NCBI RefSeq assembly: GCF_023898865.1
Contig: NZ_JAGSOV010000069.1
Location: 1 to 64,000, forward strand
Direction: 5' to 3'
Length of the DNA stretch: 64,000 bases
Origin: Pseudonocardia humida
GTDB lineage: Bacteria > Actinomycetota > Actinomycetes > Mycobacteriales > Pseudonocardiaceae
Positions 7,416 to 16,101 of this stretch are shown piece after piece. The notes under the pieces are model-generated. The model was not told where the DNA came from. It did not search any database and was given only the letters and a program-made list of their open reading frames with translations. Both the position numbers and the translations under genes were made by a program. How positions within the stretch are numbered: position 1 is the stretch's first letter; every line of letters starts with the position of its first letter.

Positions 7416-8348
7416 GTGACCCTCCCCGTGAGTGCCAGGCGGGCCGGTGCGCTGCTGGCCTGCCTGGTCCTGGCGGTCGTGCTGGGTGGCTGCTCCGCCG
7501 GCCCCGGCGGCTCCACCGTGCGCGCCGCCCAGTTCCCCTGGAGCGCGGCCAAGCTGACCAACGCCATCCTGGCCGAGGTCGTGGCCACCCACCCCGAGCT
7601 GGGCGTCAGCCGCATCAAGACCATCCAGGTCGGCCCGGCGACCGCCTGGGCCGGCGCCCAGCGCGGCGACGTCGACATGCTCAGCGAGGTCGCCATGCCC
7701 AACCAGGAGGCGCTGGCCGGCAAGGCCGCCGAGCGCATCGAGCTGGTGCACGAGACCTACGGCGAGGCCGGGCAGGGCTGGTTCGTGCCGACCTACGCGC
7801 TGGAGCCGGGCCAGCCGCTGGACGGGCTGCGCAGCGTCACCCAGCTCAACGACTACGCCGACGCGCTCGGCGGGCGGCTGGTCGACTCCGACCCCAGCTT
7901 CATCACCACCGAGCAGAACACCAAGCGGCTCGCCGGCTACGGGCTCGACCTGGAGCAGGTGACCTCGAGCGAGGCCGCCCAGCTCGCCGAGCTGCGCCGC
8001 TCCTACGAGCGGCGCGAGCCGATCCTGGTCTACCTCTACCACCCGCACTGGGTGTTCGAGGAGTTCGACCTGACCCAGCTGGAGGAGCCCGACCCCTACC
8101 AGCCCGACTGCTTCACGACAGGGAACGGGGCCTGTGCCATGCCCGCATACGCCGCGTGGACGGCGAGCAGCAAGGAGCTGGCCACCACCAGCCCGCGGTT
8201 CCACGCGCTGCTCGGCCGCTTCGAGCTGCCGCTGCCCGACATCGAGGTCATGCTCAAGGCCGTCGACGTGGACAACGAGGACATCGAGGAGGTCGCCCGG
8301 ACCTACGTCGCCGAGCACCCCGAGCTGGTCCGGACGTGGGTCGGATGA
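7416..8348 (+). CDS. Glycine betaine/choline-type ABC transporter substrate-binding lipoprotein (ProX/OpuAC)
   Basis: A 310-residue secreted lipoprotein: a hydrophobic signal peptide (~10-25) ends in the lipobox LGGC, with the modified cysteine near residue 26. The mature part is an OpuAC-type binding protein for quaternary ammonium or sulfonium compounds. Supporting features include the GDVDMLSEVAMPNQEA segment, several tyrosine/tryptophan positions typical of the aromatic box (AGQGWFVPTYAL, YLYHPHWVF), and the C-terminal LPDIEVMLKAVDVDNEDIEEVARTYV helices. Its stop overlaps the ATPase start by 4 bases (ATGA). Betaine-like ligands are the family expectation; the upstream TauD gene and leader peptide raise the possibility of a sulfur-containing betaine. 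Confidence 0.88.
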   Translation: MTLPVSARRAGALLACLVLAVVLGGCSAGPGGSTVRAAQFPWSAAKLTNAILAEVVATHPELGVSRIKTIQVGPATAWAGAQRGDVDMLSEVAMPNQEALAGKAAERIELVHETYGEAGQGWFVPTYALEPGQPLDGLRSVTQLNDYADALGGRLVDSDPSFITTEQNTKRLAGYGLDLEQVTSSEAAQLAELRRSYERREPILVYLYHPHWVFEEFDLTQLEEPDPYQPDCFTTGNGACAMPAYAAWTASSKELATTSPRFHALLGRFELPLPDIEVMLKAVDVDNEDIEEVARTYVAEHPELVRTWVG

Positions 8349-9571
8349 GCGCGGTGTCGAGCACGGGGTCCGAGGCGGCGATGATCCGCTGCCAGGGGTT
8401 GACCAAGGTCTTCGGCTCCGGGCCGGCGGCCACCGAGGCGCTGGAGCTGTCCGGGCGGGGCGTCGGGCGCACCGAGATCCAGGAGCGGACCGGGGTCACC
8501 CTGGCCGTGCACGACGTCTCGTTCGACGTGCGCCCCGGTGAGCTGTTCGTCGTGATGGGGCTGTCGGGGTCGGGGAAGTCGACGCTGGTCCGGCTGCTCA
8601 ACCGGCTGATCGAGCCGAGCGGGGGCACGATCGAGATCGACGGCCGCGCGCTCGGCGGCCTGGACGACGCCGAGCTGCGCGAGCTGCGCAACCGGCGGAT
8701 GAGCATGGTCTTCCAGCACTTCGCGCTGCTGCCGCACCGCACCGTCCGGCAGAACGCCGAGTACGGGCTGCAGATCCGCGGCGGCGCGGAGGCCGACCGC
8801 CGCGAGAAGGGGGAGTGGGCGCTGGAGCAGGTCGGCCTGGCCGACCGCGCCGAGGCGCTGCCCGGCGAGCTCTCCGGCGGCATGCAGCAGCGGGTCGGGC
8901 TGGCCAGGGCGCTGGCCAGCGACACCGACGTACTGCTGATGGACGAGCCCTACTCGGCGCTCGACCCGCTCATCCGCCGCGACATGCAGGCCCTGCTGCT
9001 GCGCCTGCAGCGCGAGCTGAACAAGACCGTCGTGTTCATCACCCACGACCTCAACGAGGCCATGCTGCTCGGCGACCGCATCCTGCTGCTCAAGGACGGC
9101 CGGCTGGTGCAGGTCGGCACCGGTCCGGAGATCCTGGCTGCGCCGGCCGACGACTACGTGGCCGACTTCGTCGCCGACGTCGACCGCACCCGGGTGCTGA
9201 CCGCCGCGGACGTGATCCACCAGCCGCGGCTGACCGCCCACCTCGACGACAACCCGGCCGACCTGCTGCGCCGCCTCGGCGAGGCCGAGTCGACCGCCGC
9301 CTACGTGCTCGACGACGAGGGCCGCGTCCTCGGCGTGGTGCACGACGACTGGCTGGCGCTGGCCCAGGCCACCCGCACCCGGGAGATCACCCGGGAGAGC
9401 CTCACCGACGACTACCTCACCACCGGAGCCGACCGCCCGCTGATCGACATCCTGCAGCAGGTCGGTCGCCATCCCGTGCCGCTGGCCGTGGTCGACGACG
9501 AGCGCAAGCTGCTCGGTGTCGTCCCCCGGGCCGCGGTGCTCGCCGCGCTGGCCACCCCGAGCAGGAGCTGA
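8345..9571 (+). CDS. proV: Glycine betaine/proline ABC transporter ATPase with CBS domains
   Basis: A 408-residue ATPase of the ProV/OpuAA type that powers uptake of osmolyte-like quaternary amines. Visible are Walker A (GLSGSGKST), signature LSGGMQQRVGLARAL, Walker B (VLLMDEPYSALDP) and the switch histidine (FITHDLNEA). Two CBS motifs follow at about residues 285-400; in OpuA-type importers these sense ionic strength or nucleotides. A family-typical insertion precedes Walker A (GVGRTEIQERTGVTLAVHDVSF). The start at 8345 overlaps the preceding stop, and the permease begins one base after the stop, so the three genes are translationally coupled. Confidence 0.92.
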   Translation: MSAVSSTGSEAAMIRCQGLTKVFGSGPAATEALELSGRGVGRTEIQERTGVTLAVHDVSFDVRPGELFVVMGLSGSGKSTLVRLLNRLIEPSGGTIEIDGRALGGLDDAELRELRNRRMSMVFQHFALLPHRTVRQNAEYGLQIRGGAEADRREKGEWALEQVGLADRAEALPGELSGGMQQRVGLARALASDTDVLLMDEPYSALDPLIRRDMQALLLRLQRELNKTVVFITHDLNEAMLLGDRILLLKDGRLVQVGTGPEILAAPADDYVADFVADVDRTRVLTAADVIHQPRLTAHLDDNPADLLRRLGEAESTAAYVLDDEGRVLGVVHDDWLALAQATRTREITRESLTDDYLTTGADRPLIDILQQVGRHPVPLAVVDDERKLLGVVPRAAVLAALATPSRS

Positions 9572-9572
9572 C

Positions 9573-10493
9573 ATGCCCCGGATCGAACTCGGCAGCTACG
9601 TCGAGGACTTCATCACCTGGCTGCTGCGGGCGATCCCCGGCGTCCTGGACGCGATCAGCGCCGTGGTCACCGCGATCACCGACGCCCTCACCCTGGCGCT
9701 CACCGGGCCGCCGTTCTGGATCTGGATCCCGGTGCTGGCGCTGGCGGCGCTGCTGGTGCGCGGGGTCGGGCTGGCGGTCTACACGCTGCTGGCGTTCCTG
9801 CTGATCAGCTCGCTGGACCTGTGGGCGGAGACGATGGAGACGCTGGCCGTGGTGCTGGTCGCCGCGGTCATCGCCACCGCGGTCGGCGTCCCGCTGGGCA
9901 TCTGGGCGGCCCGCAAGCGCGCGGCGAGCGCGGTGCTGCGCCCGATCCTGGACTTCATGCAGACCACCCCGGTGTTCGTCTACCTGATCCCCGCGGTGTT
10001 CTTCTTCGGCATCGGCGCGGTGCCCGGCGTCGTGGCCACCACGATCTTCGCGATCCCGCCCGCGGTCCGGCTGACCGAGCTGGGCATCCGCGGCGTCGAC
10101 CCGGAGGTGGTGGAGGCGGCGCACGCCTTCGGCGCGCACCCGCGCCAGATCCTGCGCGAGGTGCAGCTGCCGATGGCGCTGCCCTCGATCATGGCCGGGA
10201 TCAACCAGGTGATCATGCTGGCGCTGTCGATGGTGGTGGTCGCCGGACTGGCCGGCGCGGGCGGCCTGGGCACGGTGGTGGTCAGCGCGGTGACCCAGCT
10301 CGACATCGCCGCGGGCTTCGAGGGTGGGCTGGCCGTGGTGCTGCTGGCCATCTTCCTCGACCGCATCACCGCCGGGCTGGCGCAGCGGCCCCTCACCGGC
10401 TACTGGACGAAGCTGCGCAACCGGCAGTCGGCCCCCGCCACCGCGCGTCCCGCCACCGAACCCACCCCCGCCGCGGCCCCGGCCGCCGGCTGA
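9573..10493 (+). CDS. proW: Glycine betaine/proline ABC transporter permease
   Basis: A 306-residue inner-membrane permease of the ProW/OpuAB class. Six or seven hydrophobic helices lie between residues ~50 and 280. The cytoplasmic EAA loop that docks on the ATPase is seen as VVEAAHAFGAHPRQILREVQLPMALPSI. The N-terminus (YVEDFITWLLRAIPGVLDAIS) resembles the amphipathic lead of ProW. The ATG at 9573 has GGAG about 6 bases upstream inside the end of the ATPase gene. The C-terminus is a Pro/Ala-rich tail. A palindromic repeat element starts two bases after its stop codon. Confidence 0.92.
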   Translation: MPRIELGSYVEDFITWLLRAIPGVLDAISAVVTAITDALTLALTGPPFWIWIPVLALAALLVRGVGLAVYTLLAFLLISSLDLWAETMETLAVVLVAAVIATAVGVPLGIWAARKRAASAVLRPILDFMQTTPVFVYLIPAVFFFGIGAVPGVVATTIFAIPPAVRLTELGIRGVDPEVVEAAHAFGAHPRQILREVQLPMALPSIMAGINQVIMLALSMVVVAGLAGAGGLGTVVVSAVTQLDIAAGFEGGLAVVLLAIFLDRITAGLAQRPLTGYWTKLRNRQSAPATARPATEPTPAAAPAAG

Positions 10494-10494
10494 C

Positions 10495-10542
10495 CCGTCG
10501 AGAACGAAGTCGTCGTCGTTTTGGACCGGTCCAAACGACAAA
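10495..10542. repeat. Palindromic repeat element, copy 1 (half eroded)
   Basis: It begins directly after the permease stop and shares about 90% of its bases with 44333-44380. It contains TTTGGACC/GGTCCAAA, a perfect 16-bp palindrome at 10521-10536. The left flank CCGTCGAGAACGAA is present, but its inverted partner, found in the other copy, is missing. It may act as a transcription terminator or REP-like element, or be a regulator site for the XRE gene that follows. Confidence 0.65.
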
Positions 10543-10561
10543 CAACGCCGTGTAGAAGGGA

Positions 10562-10577
10562 GGGGGGGGGGGGGGGG
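10562..10577 (+). repeat. Homopolymeric run of 16 G
   Basis: An uninterrupted run of sixteen G follows GGGA, 48 bases before the start of the XRE regulator gene and 25 bases after the palindromic element. Runs of this length are prone to slippage and could vary promoter or leader spacing. A sequencing or assembly artefact is also possible. Confidence 0.6.
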
Positions 10578-10625
10578 TGTTGGCAGGGCCACCATCGCGG
10601 CGCCGCGCGCGGGTAGGTTCGGGTC

Positions 10626-11480
10626 GTGGGTGAGAACGAGCTCGGCGCCTTCCTGCGCGCCCGGCGCGCGGCGCTCATCCCGGCCGCGGCCGGGCTGCCG
10701 GCCGGGCCGCGGCGGCGCACGCCGGGCCTGCGCCGGTCCGAGGTGGCGATGCTGGCCGGGGTCAGCGTCGAGTACCTGATCCGGCTGGAGCAGGGCCGCG
10801 ACCGCCGCCCGTCCGCGCAGGTGCTCTCGGCCCTGGCCGACGCCCTGCAGCTCACCCCGAACGAGCGCGTGCACCTGCACAAGCTGGCCAGGGGTGCCGA
10901 GGGCGGCTTCCTGTGCACCGGCGGCGCGGCCCCGGTGCGCACCGTGCGCCCGACCGTGCGGGCCCTGCTCGACCACCTCGAACCGGCCCCCGCGGTGCTG
11001 CTCAACCGGCTGACCGAGGTCCTCGCGCACACCGCGGGCTACCGGCGCCTGCTCGGCCCGATCGGCCTGCTGGACGGCGCGGTGCCGAACCTGGCCCGGT
11101 TCGTGCTGACCGACGCCCGCGCCCGCGACGCCTTCCCCGACTGGTCGCGCGTCGCCGACGAGCAGGTCGCGACCCTCAAGCACGGTCCCTTCCTGGCCGA
11201 CCCGCACATCGCCGCGCTGGTCGACGAGCTCGCCGTGACCGCGGGGGTCGAGTTCACCCGCCGCTCCGCCGCCGTGCACGCGCTCCCGCGCCCCACCGGC
11301 GTGCTGCGGCTGCGCCACCCCGAGGCCGGCGAGCTGCGGCTGGCCTACGAGACGCTCGAGCTGCCCGTCGACGACGACCAGCGCCTGCTCGTCCACCTGC
11401 CCGCCGACGCCGCCACCGCCGCCGCGCTCGACGCGCTGGCCCGCCGCCGGGCCGACCCCCTGCGCGTGGTCTCCGGCTGA
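10626..11480 (+). CDS. XRE-family regulator with MmyB-like ligand domain
   Basis: A 284-residue transcription regulator. The N-terminal XRE helix-turn-helix (about residues 5-85) includes RTPGLRRSEVAMLAGVSVEYLIRLEQGRDRRPS, with recognition helix VSVEYLIRLEQG. The rest is a PAS-like MmyB domain (~100-280: VLAHTAGYRRLLGPIG, then FPDWSRVADEQVATLK and LRLAYETLELPVDDDQRLLVHLP). MmyB proteins bind fatty-acid-like ligands in Streptomyces antibiotic clusters and otherwise usually control a neighbouring oxidoreductase. The FMN reductase gene 34 bases downstream is the likely target and may be co-transcribed. The GTG start lacks a strong ribosome-binding site. Repeat DNA and a poly-G run fill the promoter region. 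Confidence 0.87.
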   Translation: MGENELGAFLRARRAALIPAAAGLPAGPRRRTPGLRRSEVAMLAGVSVEYLIRLEQGRDRRPSAQVLSALADALQLTPNERVHLHKLARGAEGGFLCTGGAAPVRTVRPTVRALLDHLEPAPAVLLNRLTEVLAHTAGYRRLLGPIGLLDGAVPNLARFVLTDARARDAFPDWSRVADEQVATLKHGPFLADPHIAALVDELAVTAGVEFTRRSAAVHALPRPTGVLRLRHPEAGELRLAYETLELPVDDDQRLLVHLPADAATAAALDALARRRADPLRVVSG

Positions 11481-11514
11481 TCGCCCACCCCGAGCGCCAC
11501 CCCGAGAGGAAGCC

Positions 11515-12060
11515 ATGCCCCTGAACGTCCTCGGCGTCGTCGCCGGACCGGAGCCGGGCGGGCGCACCGCGGCCGCCGTCGCCGGTGTGCTCGCCGGCGC
11601 CGAGAAGGCGGGCGCCTCGGTGTCGCGGCTGGAGCTGTCCCAGGCGGGCGCGGACGGGGTGATCGCCGCCTTCGCCACCGCCGACGCCGTCGTCTTCGGC
11701 AGCCCGGTTTACCGGGCCACCTACAGCGCGCTGCTCAAGGACCTGCTGGAACGCACCGAGCGCGGCAAGTGGGGGGAGAAGTCGGCGCCGCTGCAGGGCA
11801 CCGCGGCGGCCACCGTGCTCACCGGGGCCAGCGGCCACCACTTCCTGGCCGTCGCCGACCTGCGCTCGGTGCTCGCCGGCTTCTTCGCCGTCCAGGTGCT
11901 CTCACCCGGGCTGTACTTCGACCACGGCGCCTACGTCGACCGCTCCACCCTCACCGGGGACAGCGCCGCGCTGGCCGCCGGGCACGGCGCCGCGCTGGCC
12001 GACCTCGCCACGGCGATCAGGGCCTCGACGGCGCTCAGCGCGATCACGCCGCAGGTCTGA
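11515..12060 (+). CDS. NAD(P)H-dependent FMN reductase
   Basis: A 181-residue flavodoxin-fold reductase of the NADPH_dep_FMN_red (SsuE/CE1758-like) family. It reduces FMN with NAD(P)H and can supply FMNH2 to monooxygenases. The phosphate-binding loop is replaced by GVVAGPEPGGRTAAA at the N-terminus. The FMN-contacting FGSPVYRATYSALLKDLLER and VLTGASGHHFLAV segments are clear. The ATG at 11515 follows GAGAGGAAG. It lies just behind the XRE/MmyB regulator and within 1.1 kb of the TauD/transporter operon. A link with sulfonate use is possible but unproven, because no flavin monooxygenase is adjacent. Confidence 0.87.
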   Translation: MPLNVLGVVAGPEPGGRTAAAVAGVLAGAEKAGASVSRLELSQAGADGVIAAFATADAVVFGSPVYRATYSALLKDLLERTERGKWGEKSAPLQGTAAATVLTGASGHHFLAVADLRSVLAGFFAVQVLSPGLYFDHGAYVDRSTLTGDSAALAAGHGAALADLATAIRASTALSAITPQV

Positions 12061-12072
12061 GCGCAAGGGGGT

Positions 12073-12090
12073 CGGGCGCGCGAGCGCCCG
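12073..12090 (+). terminator. Hairpin with GNRA-type loop after the FMN reductase gene
   Basis: CGGGCGC and GCGCCCG form a 7-bp stem around GCGA, 13 bases after the FMN reductase stop. There is no T-run, as is common in high-GC actinobacteria. Termination is inferred from position. Confidence 0.4.
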
Positions 12091-12140
12091 CCCGGACGTG
12101 AACTTCCACTCACGGCCGTCCCGGCGCCCCACGTGCGACG

Positions 12141-13832
12141 ATGGCGGTGATGCACGCGGGAGAACGAGTTCCGGCCGGGTCCACGGGGTTGGGACCGCAC
12201 CTCGCCGCGCTGACCGCCCCGGACGCGGAGTTCGCGCTGGTCGAGGCCGTCGTCGACGGCGTGCCCATGCGGCTCTACCGGCGGGGTCCGCACACGCTGC
12301 GCGAGATGCTGCTGGCCTCCGCCGACTTCGGCGACCGCCCGTTCACCGTCTACCGCGACGAGCGCCGCAGCTACGCCGAGCACCTGCGGCTGGTGCTCGG
12401 CCTGGCCGCCGCCTTCCGCGACGAGTACGGCCTGGTCCCCGGTGACCGGGTCGCCATCGCCATGCGCAACTACCCCGAGTGGAGCCCGGTGTTCTGGGCG
12501 ACCCAGGTCGCCGGGCTGGTCGCGGTGCCGCTCAACGCCTGGTGGAGCGGCCCGGAGCTGCGCTGGGCGGTCGGCGACAGCGGCGCCCGGCTCGTCGTCG
12601 CCGACGGCGAGCGCGCCGCCGGGCTGACCGGGCACCTCGACGTCCCGCTGGTCCGCGTGCGCGGCGAGGGTGCCCCGCCCGGGCGGGAGTGGGACGACCT
12701 GGTGGCCGCGCTCGACCCGGCCGCGCCCGTCCCCGACGTCGATGTCGGGCCCGGCGACAGCTCGACGATCCTCTACACCTCCGGCACCACCGGCCGGCCC
12801 AAGGGCGCGGTGCACAGCCACCGCAACCACGTCACCAACGCGCTGAACGTGCTGCTGCTGAACCGGGCCGTGGCCCGGGCCGCGGGCACCACCCCCTCCA
12901 CCGCCCAGCCGGGGACGCTGCTGAGCTACCCGCTGTTCCACATCGCCGGGCTCAACTCCCTCTACGGCGCCGTGCTCGTCGGCGGGAAGGTCGCCACCCA
13001 GTACCGCTGGGACGTCGAGGAGGCCCGCGCCCTGGTCCGCGACGAGCAGCTCACCGCAGCGGCCGGGGTGCCGACGACCATGCGCGAGCTGGCCGAGGCG
13101 GCCATCGCCGACCCCGCCGCGATGCCCTCGCTCACCCGCATCGGGATGGGCGGCGCGCCGATCCCGGCCGAGCTGGTCGGGCGCATCGGCGCCGCGCTGG
13201 GGCCGCGCACGTTCGCCGCCAACGGCTACGGCTCCACCGAGACCACCTCGGCGATCTGCGCCAACTCCGGGCGTGACTACGTGGCCCACCCCGACAGCGT
13301 CGGGCGGCCCGCTCCCGGCGCCGACCTGCGTATCGTCGACCCGGCCACGCTGGGGGACCTGCCCGACGGCGAGATCGGCGAGCTGTGGTTCCGCGGCCCG
13401 AACGTGGTGCGCGGCTACTGGCGCAACCCGGCGGCCACCGCGGAGGCCTTCGTCGACGGCTGGTACCGCACGGGCGACCTCGGCTTCGTCCGCGCCGGCT
13501 GGGTGCACGTCGTCGACCGGCTCAAGGACGTGGTGATCCGGGGCGGGGAGAACGTCTACTGCGCGCAGGTCGAGGACGCGCTGCACGGCGTGGAATGGGT
13601 GGTCGAGGCCGCGGTGTACGGGGTGGCGCACCCGACGCTGGGCGAGGAGGTGGCCGCGGCCGTCCGCACGGCCCCCGGCGCGCCCCGCGACGCCGACGCG
13701 CTGCGGGCCGCCGTCATCGAGCGGGTGGCCGGCTTCGCCGCCCCGACCCGCATCGCCTGGTTCGACGGACCGCTGCCGCGCACGGCGACGGGGAAGGTGC
13801 TCAAGCGGGAGCTGCGCGACCGGCAGACCTGA
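12141..13832 (+). CDS. AMP-dependent acyl-CoA synthetase/ligase (class I adenylate-forming)
   Basis: A 563-residue cytosolic ligase that activates a carboxylic acid to acyl-AMP and then to acyl-CoA. Core motifs are ILYTSGTTGRPKGAVHSH (A3 P-loop), NGYGSTETTS (A5), WYRTGDLG (A7) and the C-terminal catalytic lysine in RTATGKVLKREL (A10). The overall pattern (FATP/medium-long-chain branch, VVRGYWRNPAATAEAF) suggests fatty or aromatic acid activation, but the acyl pocket cannot be read. The ATG at 12141 is used; an in-frame ATG at 12150 is an alternative, and neither has a strong ribosome-binding site. It is convergent with the kinase gene, only 28 bases away. Confidence 0.87.
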   Translation: MAVMHAGERVPAGSTGLGPHLAALTAPDAEFALVEAVVDGVPMRLYRRGPHTLREMLLASADFGDRPFTVYRDERRSYAEHLRLVLGLAAAFRDEYGLVPGDRVAIAMRNYPEWSPVFWATQVAGLVAVPLNAWWSGPELRWAVGDSGARLVVADGERAAGLTGHLDVPLVRVRGEGAPPGREWDDLVAALDPAAPVPDVDVGPGDSSTILYTSGTTGRPKGAVHSHRNHVTNALNVLLLNRAVARAAGTTPSTAQPGTLLSYPLFHIAGLNSLYGAVLVGGKVATQYRWDVEEARALVRDEQLTAAAGVPTTMRELAEAAIADPAAMPSLTRIGMGGAPIPAELVGRIGAALGPRTFAANGYGSTETTSAICANSGRDYVAHPDSVGRPAPGADLRIVDPATLGDLPDGEIGELWFRGPNVVRGYWRNPAATAEAFVDGWYRTGDLGFVRAGWVHVVDRLKDVVIRGGENVYCAQVEDALHGVEWVVEAAVYGVAHPTLGEEVAAAVRTAPGAPRDADALRAAVIERVAGFAAPTRIAWFDGPLPRTATGKVLKRELRDRQT

Positions 13833-13860
13833 GCGGGGGCGGTCTCGCGTCCCCGGCCCG

Positions 13861-16101
13861 CTACGACACCGCGGCGATGTCCAGGATGCGGACGGTGCCG
13901 TCGTTGAGGTTGGTGACGTAGGCGCGCTTGCCGTTCGGCATGACCGCGATGCTCGTCGGACCGTCGCCGGTGTTGATCCGGGCGGTGATCTGGTTGGTCT
14001 CGGCGTTGATCACGTCCACCGTGTCGGCCTCGACGTTGGTCGTGTAGAAGAACCGGCCGTCCGGGGCGTAGGCGATGTCCTGCGGCTTCTTGTCGACCGG
14101 GATGGTGGCGACCACCTCGTGGGTCGCGGTGTCGATCACCGAGACCTCGCTGCTGTCGTAGTTGACCACGGACACGCGGCTGCCGTCGGGGGAGACCGTG
14201 GTGCTGTGCGGGCTCACGCCCACGTCGATCTCCTTGACGATCGCGTCGTTCGACGCGTCGAGCACCGTCACCACGCCGGACTCGTGGTTGGCCGTGTAGA
14301 TGGAGCGGCCGTCCTTGCCGAAAGCGACCCAGTGCGGGTTGGGCGCCACCGGGATCTCCTTGACCAGGGTGGCGGTCTCCGTGTCGATCACGTCGAGCCG
14401 GCCGTCGTCGTGGCTGGGGACGTAGAGCAGCCGGCCGTCGGGCGTCGTCGCGGAGGCGAACGGCCGCTTGCCCACCGGGACGTCGCCGGTGACCGTGTTC
14501 GTGCCGGTGTCGACGAACACGACCAGGTTGAGCGTGTAGTCGGAGTTGAACACGCTGATGTAGGCCCGCTCGCCGCGCGGGGAGAACGCCACGAACTGCG
14601 GCGGGCCCTGCGGGATCGGGATGGTCGCGGTGACCTTGTTGATCGTGGTGTCGAGCACGGTGACGATGCCGGCGTCGCGGTTGGCGATGTAGGCGAAGCG
14701 GCCGTTGGGGGCCATGTGCATGTACCCGGGCGTCGGGCCGACGGGGATCGCGTCGCCGACGGTCGGCACGGCGATGCTCGCGGCGACCGGGACGGGTGGG
14801 GCCGACGTCTCGACGGGCGGCTCGGGTTGGGTGGACTGGCTCGCCGACGTGCGGTCGGGGGCGGTCGCGGTAGTGCCGCCGGTCGCGGGGTCGCCGAAGG
14901 GGCGGAACCAGATGACCGCCAGCGCCGCCAGCGCCAGCACCAGCACGGCCGCCGCGGCCAGCAGCGAGCTGCTGCGCCGCTTGGGCGCGGGGGAGGGGGC
15001 GGGCGGCAGCGGGGGCGGCGTGGCGCCGTTGCGGTGATCGTCGACGGGCGGCGGGGTGCCGCTGTCGGGGTGGCCGTAGCCTGCGACCAGCGCGCCAGGG
15101 CGGACGACCTCGGTGCGGTCGTCGTGGCCGTTGGAGCGGGCGACGACCGCGGTCGGGCCCTCGCCGTCGGGCGAGTGGGCGGCGGGAGTGCCCACGGGGG
15201 TCGCGGCGAGGGCGCCGGCGGACGAACCGGTCGCCGCGGCGCGGCTCGCGGTCGCGACGGCCGCGCTGCCGGTGTTCGAGCCCGCGCCCAGCACGGCCTC
15301 GCGGGCGGCCGCGGCGAGCTCGCCCGCGGTGGCGAAGCGGTCCTCCGGCTGCTTGGCCATGCCGCGGCTGATCACGTCGTCGAGCGCGGGGGGCAGGCCG
15401 GGGACCATCTCGCTGGGCCGGGGCGGCTCGTTGAACAGGTGCGCGTACATCAGCGCGGGCAGGTCGCTGCCCTTGAACGGGCGGGTGGCGGTGAGGCACT
15501 CGTGCAGCAGGCAGCTCAGCGAGTAGACGTCGGTGCGGCGGTCGATGCCGCTCATCGTGAACCGCTCGGGCGCCATGTAGTCGAGCGTCCCGACGGCCGC
15601 GCCGGTCATCGTGAGCGACGTGCCCGCGGTGCCGATCGAGCGGGCGATGCCGAAGTCGACGACGTAGACGAAGTCGTTGCGGGTGAGCAGGATGTTCGAC
15701 GGCTTGACGTCGCGGTGGACGAGGCCGTCGTCGTGGGCGGCGTCGAGGGCGTCGGCGACCTGGCCGATCAGGGTGACCGCGCGGGCGGCGTCCATCGGCC
15801 CGTCCTGCAGGAGCTTGCCCAGGTCGGTGCCGTCGACCAGGCGCATGTCGATGTAGAGCCGGCCGTCGATCTCGCCGAAGTCGTGGATCGGGATGACGTG
15901 CGGCTCGCGCAGCCGGGCCGCGACGCGGGACTCGCGGCGGAACCGGTTGGTGTACTCCGGGTCGTTGGCCAGGATCTCCGGGAGCAGCTTGAGGGCGACG
16001 TCGCGCTCATGGCGGGAGTCGTGCGCGAGGTAGACCTCGCCCATGCCGCCGGTGCCCAGCAGCACGTCCAACCGGTAGTGCCCGAATTCACGGGGGAGCA
16101 T
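13861..16101 (-). CDS. Ser/Thr protein kinase with extracellular seven-bladed YVTN beta-propeller (PknD-like)
   Basis: A 746-residue membrane receptor kinase. The N-terminal kinase domain has the glycine loop GTGGMGEV, lysine K38, HRDVKPSN (catalytic D131), DFG at 149-151 and an activation loop ending in GTLDYMAPER. A Pro-rich linker of about 100 residues leads to one transmembrane helix (~379-400). The outside part (~440-746) has seven repeats with the YVTN/YNCE pattern (GRFAYIANRDAG through GKRAYVTNLNDG), one per propeller blade. M. tuberculosis PknD has the same plan with NHL repeats, so sensing a wall or extracellular ligand is likely. The upstream region 16102-16544 carries its promoter. 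Confidence 0.92.
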   Translation of the reverse strand: MLPREFGHYRLDVLLGTGGMGEVYLAHDSRHERDVALKLLPEILANDPEYTNRFRRESRVAARLREPHVIPIHDFGEIDGRLYIDMRLVDGTDLGKLLQDGPMDAARAVTLIGQVADALDAAHDDGLVHRDVKPSNILLTRNDFVYVVDFGIARSIGTAGTSLTMTGAAVGTLDYMAPERFTMSGIDRRTDVYSLSCLLHECLTATRPFKGSDLPALMYAHLFNEPPRPSEMVPGLPPALDDVISRGMAKQPEDRFATAGELAAAAREAVLGAGSNTGSAAVATASRAAATGSSAGALAATPVGTPAAHSPDGEGPTAVVARSNGHDDRTEVVRPGALVAGYGHPDSGTPPPVDDHRNGATPPPLPPAPSPAPKRRSSSLLAAAAVLVLALAALAVIWFRPFGDPATGGTTATAPDRTSASQSTQPEPPVETSAPPVPVAASIAVPTVGDAIPVGPTPGYMHMAPNGRFAYIANRDAGIVTVLDTTINKVTATIPIPQGPPQFVAFSPRGERAYISVFNSDYTLNLVVFVDTGTNTVTGDVPVGKRPFASATTPDGRLLYVPSHDDGRLDVIDTETATLVKEIPVAPNPHWVAFGKDGRSIYTANHESGVVTVLDASNDAIVKEIDVGVSPHSTTVSPDGSRVSVVNYDSSEVSVIDTATHEVVATIPVDKKPQDIAYAPDGRFFYTTNVEADTVDVINAETNQITARINTGDGPTSIAVMPNGKRAYVTNLNDGTVRILDIAAVS

